Source of the DNA: an uncultured Alphaproteobacteria bacterium
Lineage (GTDB): Bacteria > Pseudomonadota > Alphaproteobacteria > Rickettsiales > UBA1997
Reading direction: 5' to 3'
DNA length: 11,338 nt
Assembly: GCA_903849835.1 (NCBI GenBank)
Contig: CAINKA010000078.1
Span: 1 to 11,338 of the forward strand
The notes under the pieces are model-generated. The model ran no database searches, was not told the DNA's origin, and saw only the letters and a program-made list of their open reading frames with translations. This document shows, piece by piece, positions 6,576 to 11,338 of the stretch (position 1 is the stretch's first letter; each line of letters begins with the position of its first letter). Both the position numbers and the translations under genes were made by a program.

Positions 6576-7832
6576 ATGAAGCATCTCTCCTACAAACACG
6601 GGCAAAATCGCGATGAGATTTTTGTCGAAAATGTTGCAATTTCTGCAATCGCAAAATCGGTTGGAACACCATTTTATTGCTACTCAAAAAAAACTTTGAT
6701 CGAAAATTTTCAAAATTTTTCCGACGCTTTTTTACAAAATAAAATTTCCGATTACAAAATTTGCTATGCCATCAAAGCGAATTTTAACATCCATTTAGTG
6801 AAAATTTTAACCAGTCTTGGAGCCGGAATTGACGCGGTTTCCGCCGGAGAAATTTTCCGCGGAATTCGCGCTGGTTGTGATCCAAAAAAAATTGTTTTTG
6901 CTGGCGTCGGAAAAACTCGCGAAGAAATCGAATATGCTTTGAAGAATGGCGTGGAAGAATTTTCTGTTGAGTCAGTTGCAGAAATGTTCCTGCTAAACGA
7001 AGTGGCTGTTGATCTGAAGAAGGTTGCAAAATTTTCGCTGCGAGTGAATCCAAATGTCGATGCTAAAACTCACGACAAAATTTCCACCGGCAGAAAAGGC
7101 GATAAATTTGGCGTTGACATTGAAGATGCTGAAGAAATTTATGCGAAAGCAGCAAAGCTGTCAGGCCTTGAGATTCATGGTATCGCGATGCATATCGGCT
7201 CGCAAATTACAACTCTTGAGCCATTTGAATTAGCTTTCAAAAAGTTGCGCGAATTGTGTTTGCAGTTGCGAAAAAATGGCCAAAAAATTTCCGCTTTAGA
7301 TTTCGGCGGCGGCATCGGAATTTTGTACAAAAACGAAAACACACTTTTGATTCACGATTACGTAAAATTACTCAAAAAAATCACCGAAGATTTAAACGTT
7401 AAAATCACCATCGCACCCGGTAGGGCAATGGTTGGCAGCGCTGGAATTCTTGCGACTAAAGTAATTTTCTTAAAAGAAACTGAGCAGAAAAATTTTGTGA
7501 TTATCGATGCTGCGATGAATGATCTGATGCGTCCCGGGCTTTATGATTCCTACCACGAAGTCCTTCCCGTTACAAAAAAATTTGGAGAAAAAGCAGTTTA
7601 TGATTTAGTTGGGCCGGTCTGCGAAAGCACGGATGTTCTGGCGAAAGAGCGAGTGTTAATCAATCCAAAATCGGATGATCTTTTTATTTTTTGTAGTGCT
7701 GGCGCCTATGGATCATCGATGTCAAACGAGTATAATTGCCGCCCAATGATTCCGGAAATTTTGGTTGATGGCGATGAATTTCAAGTGATTCGCAAGCGGC
7801 CAAGTTTTGAAGAGATGCTGAGATTGGAGTAG
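6576..7832 (+). CDS. lysA: Diaminopimelate decarboxylase (PLP-dependent, fold type III)
   Basis: LysA decarboxylates meso-2,6-diaminopimelate to L-lysine, the last step of the DAP pathway, in the cytoplasm as a dimer. The 418-residue product has the usual length. Visible motifs: CYAIKAN with the PLP Schiff-base Lys67; DAVSAGEIFRG (86-96); MHIGSQ with His206 stacking on PLP; FGGGIG (243-248) for the PLP phosphate; CEST (349-352), the Cys-Glu supplied across the dimer interface; AGAYGSSMS (375-383) with the substrate/PLP Tyr. The usual EPGR motif reads APGR here (280-283), an odd change of a well-conserved acidic residue. ATG at 6576 gives a normal N-terminus; there is no Shine-Dalgarno site. 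The stop TAG (7830-7832) lies in the first bases of a repeat element fragment. The gene converges on addA. Confidence 0.96.
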   Translation: MKHLSYKHGQNRDEIFVENVAISAIAKSVGTPFYCYSKKTLIENFQNFSDAFLQNKISDYKICYAIKANFNIHLVKILTSLGAGIDAVSAGEIFRGIRAGCDPKKIVFAGVGKTREEIEYALKNGVEEFSVESVAEMFLLNEVAVDLKKVAKFSLRVNPNVDAKTHDKISTGRKGDKFGVDIEDAEEIYAKAAKLSGLEIHGIAMHIGSQITTLEPFELAFKKLRELCLQLRKNGQKISALDFGGGIGILYKNENTLLIHDYVKLLKKITEDLNVKITIAPGRAMVGSAGILATKVIFLKETEQKNFVIIDAAMNDLMRPGLYDSYHEVLPVTKKFGEKAVYDLVGPVCESTDVLAKERVLINPKSDDLFIFCSAGAYGSSMSNEYNCRPMIPEILVDGDEFQVIRKRPSFEEMLRLE

Positions 7833-7851
7833 GGGCGCACCCTTGTGGTCG
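7829..7851. repeat. REP/MITE-like element fragment E1 at the lysA stop
   Basis: GTAGGGGCGCACCCTTGTGG and the next three bases match the left end of the element, with CGCACC in place of CGACC, then similarity fades. The GTAG at its start supplies the lysA stop codon. Confidence 0.8.
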
Positions 7852-7871
7852 GATGTCAACGAGTGGTTTTT

Positions 7872-7938
7872 GTAGGGGCGGGCGACCCTTGTGGTCGCCC
7901 GTGTTGTGTTAACGGGACGGCACAAGGCCATCCCCTAC
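7872..7938. repeat. 67-bp REP/MITE-like element, copy E2
   Basis: Full element between convergent lysA and addA: GTAGGGG (7872-7878) to CCCCTAC (7932-7938). It carries an extra GGGC before CGACC in the first stem, a spacer with GTTAAC, and a second hairpin GGGACGGC-ACAAG-GCCATCCC with one mismatch. Preceded by a T-run, like A and D. Confidence 0.9.
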
Positions 7939-7944
7939 GGGGTT

Positions 7945-7974
7945 GTAGGTGTGCAGATGTTAATGGGACGGCAC
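7945..7974. repeat. Degenerate REP/MITE-like fragment E3 containing the addA stop
   Basis: Starts GTAGG, has lost the first hairpin, and keeps the spacer-like GATGTTAATGGGACGGCAC (7956-7974). The TTAA core of this spacer provides the TAA stop of addA, and the last four residues of AddA (VPSH) are encoded by the fragment. Confidence 0.65.
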
Positions 7975-10900
7975 GATTTCCAAATTCAAAAACTTCACCC
8001 ACAAAATTGCACAGGAAATTTTTTTCTGCGGATAAATTTTTCTCACCAAATTTTCGTAATTTTTTAGCTGATCAACATATTGCTGCGGAACCTTTCCGGG
8101 CATGGTTTCATCCGATTTGTAATCGACGATTAAAATTTCATTTTCTTTTTCAATTAGCAGATCAATTCGGTTGATATTTTTTCCTCCCACCAATTCAACT
8201 TCGCAGAAAATTTTTCCGGAAAATAATTTTTCGAATTGCGGTGAATGCAGGAATTTCAAGGTTAGATCACTGATTTGAATTTTTTGTGACTCGTCTAAAA
8301 ACTCCTCTTTCGCAATAATTTTTTGCACCAATCCCGACAGCCATTTTTTTTCTTCACGATAATTTTTTCCGAAAATCTCTAGGATTTTGTGGATGAGGCG
8401 ACCTTTAATTTTAGCTGGGTTTATTTGGGTTTGTTGGGGTTGATTGAAGGATTCTGAGACGAGTTCAGGATGACGATAGCCTGGTTCCAGCGCGTCATCC
8501 TGAAATAAAGGCGCGTCATCCTGAGCTCGTTTCAGGATCTTTCCTGCGCCATCAAACGACTCCTCCAAAAACTCTTCCAACAAAATAATTCCATCAGAAT
8601 TTAGCGAACTCTTCACCACCTCATACCAACATTCAGGATCTTTCGCATTGCCAAATCCGCCAATGTATAACTCATCCTCAGCCCGCGTCATTGCTACGTA
8701 GAGCAGTCTTAAATATTCTTCTTTTGCTTCGCGTAATTTTTCTTGGCGATGTTTTTCTAGCAGCTGATTTTCGTCTGATTTTTTTCCGCACCAAATCGGA
8801 AAAATATTTCCAGAAAAATTTATCCAAGAAATTTCTTCCTTGGCGCTGAGAAGTTGTCCGAAGTTGTAGCGGCAGTCTGGGAGCATAACCACGGGCGATT
8901 GCAAACCTTTCGCTGAGTGGATTGTTGTAATTCTGACGCGGTTTTTTTCGTCGCAGGAAAGTGAAATTTCGGGATTTAATTTTTCAACGAAGTCTAAGAA
9001 TTTTTGTAAATTCGGCGAGAATTTTTCGTAAAAATTAAAAACTTCTAAAGTGAATTTATCCAGCAGTTCCAAGCTCTCTTGGCCGAAGTAAGAAATAATT
9101 TTTTGCCGCGAATTTTTTTCTTCGAGCAGAAAATAAAAAAATTCAAAACAATTTAACTCGCGCGATTTTTCGATTAAATCATCGAGATCTTTTTTAGTTT
9201 TCTTGAACTTTTCTAGGTGCTTAAAAGTTTCATAAATGCTGCTCTGATTTTTATTTTTAAGCAGGCAAATTCCGAATAAATCTTCTTCGGAAAGATCAAA
9301 AATTGGTGATTTTAAAAGGCAGGCTAAATTTAAATCATCATGCGGCAGAAGCGCGAATTTAGCGGCTGAAAGCAGATCCTGAATAATTAAATTTTTATCG
9401 AATTTAACTTTGCTGATGCTGGAAAAGGGAATCTGATATTCGTGAAAAAATTTCGTCAAAGCTTGCGCGAATCCGTTGGTACGATTTCGCAAAAGAATCA
9501 TGAAATCCCCATATTGCAGCGGTCGGTTTTTTGCCTTTAGAACGCGACCTTTTTCCACCCAATTTTTAATTTTTGCGGCGATAATTTTTGCTAAAACTTC
9601 TGCTTCTTTTTCATCCTTTTGGTTGAAATCAATTTGCCATTCATAATTTTTTTCTGCTTTTTCTTTTTTTTCAAATTGCAGTTGAGGCCATATTTCAACA
9701 AGTCCTATGCCATCTCGAATTGCTTCGTGTTTTTTAAATTCACTCGCCTTGCAAATGGCATTTTTTCGTTCGGTGGTAGAAAAAACTTTATCGACTGCTT
9801 GCAAAATTTCTTTGGTTGAGCGGAAAGAAATATTGAGCTCAATTTTTTGCAATTGCCCTGCTAATTTTTTTTCGAAATAAGAGAAAATTTCTGCGCTGAT
9901 ATTTGGCTCGGCGCCTTGAAAGGAGTAGATCGATTGCTTCTCATCGCCAACAATAAAAAGGCTGCGATTATTTTTTGCCGCGCTTAATCCAGAAAAAAAA
10001 TCTTCGCTCAGAGCTTTGATAATATTCCATTGCTGATGATTTGTATCCTGCGATTCATCGATGAGGATGTGATCAAAATTGCCATCCATTTTCATTTTTA
10101 CCCAATCCGAAAAATTTGGATTAGCTAACAGCCTGTTGGTTTCAACGATGAGGTCGTTATAATCGAGAAATGCATTTTGTTTTTTGAGCTGTGAATAATT
10201 TTCTAAAATTTGATCGATGAAATGCAAAAGCTGAGAAGTGTTTTTGCAGATTTTTAATGAATTAAATTTGTCGTGAAATTCTAAAATTAATTTTTGTTGA
10301 TCATCGATTAAACCAGACAAGACGGGGTTTGAAGCGATATCCTTACTAACTTTTCTCGGCTCATTTTCCTGAGTAAAAAATGCTTGCTGATAGGAGTAAA
10401 AATTTTTTTCCGATGGATCTTTCAAGAAAGATTTAATCGCTGCGGCAATTTTACCATTATTTACCAAGCCAGTGTTTTCTAACTCTGAAGCCAGATATAA
10501 AATTTTTTCCTGATCTAGTTTTCCAAAAAAATTTCTAAAAATTTCTTGCTCATCACAATTTTTTTCGACCGAAAAATTTTTAAAAATTTCATCGCTTACA
10601 CCTTCAATTCCAAAAAAATTTTCTTTTAAAAAAATTAATTTTTCTTTTTTTGCAAGAATGTCTGAAATCAGATCTGACAAGCCTTCTTCGTAAGTTTTGG
10701 AATTAATTTCTCTGATTAAATTTTGCAGCGCCGCGTTGTTAATCGCTTTTTTCAAAACTTCTTTTTGCGCCTGTTTTAAAAATAATTTTTCCTGCTCACT
10801 TTCCAAAACTTCAAAATTTGGTTTCACTCCTGACTCGAATGGGAAAATTTTAATTAAATTTTGGCAAAATGAGTGAATGGTTTGAACCTTGAGCCTAGAC

Positions 10901-11235
10901 TCGCTATCGATGATTTTGACGAATAAAGTTTGCGCTTTTTTTATTTCATCAGCGCTCGGAAATTTTCCGGTTAATTCTTTTAATTTTTTTTTCAGCCCAT
11001 CTTCGTCGCATAAAATCCATTTCATCAATTCGGAATTTATGCGATCCTGCATTTCCGCTGCTGCAACTTTTGTGAAGGTAAGGCAAAGAATTTTGTCACA
11101 AGAAACATCTTCGAGCAGCAGTCTTAAAACGCGATCAGTGAGAAGTTTAGTTTTGCCGGAACCAGCGGAGGCAAAGACCCAGGAGGAATTTTTAGGATTG
11201 GAGGCGGAGAGGTGAGGGAGTGTGTTGAGTGGCAT
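7960..11235 (-). CDS. addA: Double-strand-break repair helicase-nuclease AddA (alphaproteobacterial type)
   Basis: AddA is the UvrD-like helicase plus nuclease subunit of AddAB, which resects DNA breaks for RecA loading. The 1091-residue product shows SF1 motifs in order: Walker A ASAGSGKT (22-29); Ia CLTFTKVAAAEM (51-62); HSFCQ (121-125); Walker B IDESQDT (392-398); III VGDEKQSIYSFQG (about 428-440); IV NISFRS (about 468-473); V TTIHSAKGLQ (about 768-777); VI YVAMTRAED (846-854). A RecB-family nuclease domain follows: GRLIH (945-949), an RIDLL acidic strand (about 1020), DYKS (1038-1041), then Q..NYE. I chose ATG at 11235, since the frame extends upstream only to a TTG at 11274 and homology fits MPLNTLPHLSASNP. 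A palindromic repeat (8447-8542) is inserted in frame as residues about 898-930, in the variable linker before the nuclease domain. The last residues come from repeat fragment E3. addB, usually upstream, is not within the window. Confidence 0.95.
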   Translation of the reverse strand: MPLNTLPHLSASNPKNSSWVFASAGSGKTKLLTDRVLRLLLEDVSCDKILCLTFTKVAAAEMQDRINSELMKWILCDEDGLKKKLKELTGKFPSADEIKKAQTLFVKIIDSESRLKVQTIHSFCQNLIKIFPFESGVKPNFEVLESEQEKLFLKQAQKEVLKKAINNAALQNLIREINSKTYEEGLSDLISDILAKKEKLIFLKENFFGIEGVSDEIFKNFSVEKNCDEQEIFRNFFGKLDQEKILYLASELENTGLVNNGKIAAAIKSFLKDPSEKNFYSYQQAFFTQENEPRKVSKDIASNPVLSGLIDDQQKLILEFHDKFNSLKICKNTSQLLHFIDQILENYSQLKKQNAFLDYNDLIVETNRLLANPNFSDWVKMKMDGNFDHILIDESQDTNHQQWNIIKALSEDFFSGLSAAKNNRSLFIVGDEKQSIYSFQGAEPNISAEIFSYFEKKLAGQLQKIELNISFRSTKEILQAVDKVFSTTERKNAICKASEFKKHEAIRDGIGLVEIWPQLQFEKKEKAEKNYEWQIDFNQKDEKEAEVLAKIIAAKIKNWVEKGRVLKAKNRPLQYGDFMILLRNRTNGFAQALTKFFHEYQIPFSSISKVKFDKNLIIQDLLSAAKFALLPHDDLNLACLLKSPIFDLSEEDLFGICLLKNKNQSSIYETFKHLEKFKKTKKDLDDLIEKSRELNCFEFFYFLLEEKNSRQKIISYFGQESLELLDKFTLEVFNFYEKFSPNLQKFLDFVEKLNPEISLSCDEKNRVRITTIHSAKGLQSPVVMLPDCRYNFGQLLSAKEEISWINFSGNIFPIWCGKKSDENQLLEKHRQEKLREAKEEYLRLLYVAMTRAEDELYIGGFGNAKDPECWYEVVKSSLNSDGIILLEEFLEESFDGAGKILKRAQDDAPLFQDDALEPGYRHPELVSESFNQPQQTQINPAKIKGRLIHKILEIFGKNYREEKKWLSGLVQKIIAKEEFLDESQKIQISDLTLKFLHSPQFEKLFSGKIFCEVELVGGKNINRIDLLIEKENEILIVDYKSDETMPGKVPQQYVDQLKNYENLVRKIYPQKKISCAILWVKFLNLEIVPSH
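8447..8542. repeat. In-frame palindromic repeat inside addA (family 2)
   Basis: Arms 8447-8475 and 8514-8542 are inverted copies, matching at 25 of 29 positions (core CGTCATCCTGA.CTCGT.TCAG). A third partial copy CGTCATCCTGAAATAAAGG starts at 8492 in the loop. The whole block is open in the addA frame and encodes LKRAQDDAPLFQ...YRHPELVSES. This sequence is foreign to AddA and lies in the linker between helicase and nuclease domains, comparable to palindromic elements inserted in protein genes of Rickettsia. Confidence 0.88.
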
Positions 11236-11273
11236 TTTAGATGAATTCACTCGATGTCTGCTGAAGACTAGCA

Positions 11274-11338
11274 AATGTCATGCTGAGCCTGTCGAAGCAT
11301 GATTCTGGCACCGCGCCATGAATCATGCTTCGACAGGC
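11274..11338. repeat. Long palindromic repeat, right copy (family 1), cut by window edge
   Basis: Arms 11287-11305 (GCCTGTCGAAGCATGATTC) and 11320-11338 are perfect 19-base reverse complements, and TGGC/GCCA (11306-11309, 11315-11318) extends the stem. The left flank AATGTCATGCTGA (11274-11286) matches the complement of 48-60, so this is an inverted copy of the repeat at 1-60. It lies about 40 bp upstream of the addA start. The two loops differ by a few bases. Confidence 0.9.

Noticed and set aside
7872..7945. Intrinsic terminator between lysA and addA
   Set aside because: The hairpins are strong but no T-run follows the stem on either strand; the T-run precedes the element on the plus strand.
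5272..7974. CRISPR array
   Set aside because: Copies are irregularly spaced, palindromic over their whole length, partly truncated and overlap genes; no spacers or cas genes.
11236..11274. Extended addA start at a TTG (11274)
   Set aside because: It would begin at the edge of the palindromic repeat; the ATG at 11235 gives a normal AddA N-terminus.

Overview
This AT-rich window (excluding one gene) most likely comes from an alphaproteobacterium, perhaps a host-associated Rickettsiales- or Holosporales-like lineage. The main evidence is the AddA protein, whose motif series (ASAGSGKT, CLTFTK.AAAEM, HSFCQ, DESQD) is of the alphaproteobacterial AddA type. Further hints are the low GC content, A/T-rich leaders without clear Shine-Dalgarno sites, and a palindromic repeat inserted in frame in a protein gene, as the palindromic elements of Rickettsia do. 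The assignment is inference; there is no rRNA or other phylogenetic marker here.

Layout. Positions 1-60 hold one end of a long palindromic repeat, and 11274-11338 hold an inverted copy of the same family, so the window is bracketed by inverted repeats. Positions 280-4692 (+) encode a 1470-residue Ala/Arg/Glu-rich coiled-coil protein of unknown function. It has a poly-Gly tract near the N-terminus, a proline-rich break, internal tandem duplications, and two copies of an unrecognised ~100-residue domain at the C-terminus. It is visibly richer in G and C than its neighbours. It ends one base from the convergent rimM (4694-5242, -). Next come a frameshifted RAYT-type (REP-associated tyrosine transposase) pseudogene (5330-5874, -) and nusB (6008-6493, -). 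Divergent from nusB is lysA (6576-7832, +), which converges on addA (7960-11235, -).

The housekeeping genes are ordinary: RimM (30S maturation), NusB (antitermination), LysA (lysine from meso-diaminopimelate) and AddA (double-strand-break repair helicase-nuclease). They do not form an obvious pathway.

The most interesting layer is a dispersed 62-67 bp palindromic element with ends GTAGGGG...CCCCTAC. It occurs as four complete or near-complete copies plus fragments between 5272 and 7974. The copies cluster in, beside and inside the RAYT pseudogene, like a REP/RAYT system. Three genes (nusB, lysA, RAYT) take their stop codon from the terminal GTAG of a copy, and addA ends inside a degenerate copy. 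Each full element can form two hairpins with complementary loops (CTTGT and ACAAG), and one stem position covaries between copies. A second palindromic family (GTCATCCTGA...) is inserted in frame in the linker of AddA before its nuclease domain.
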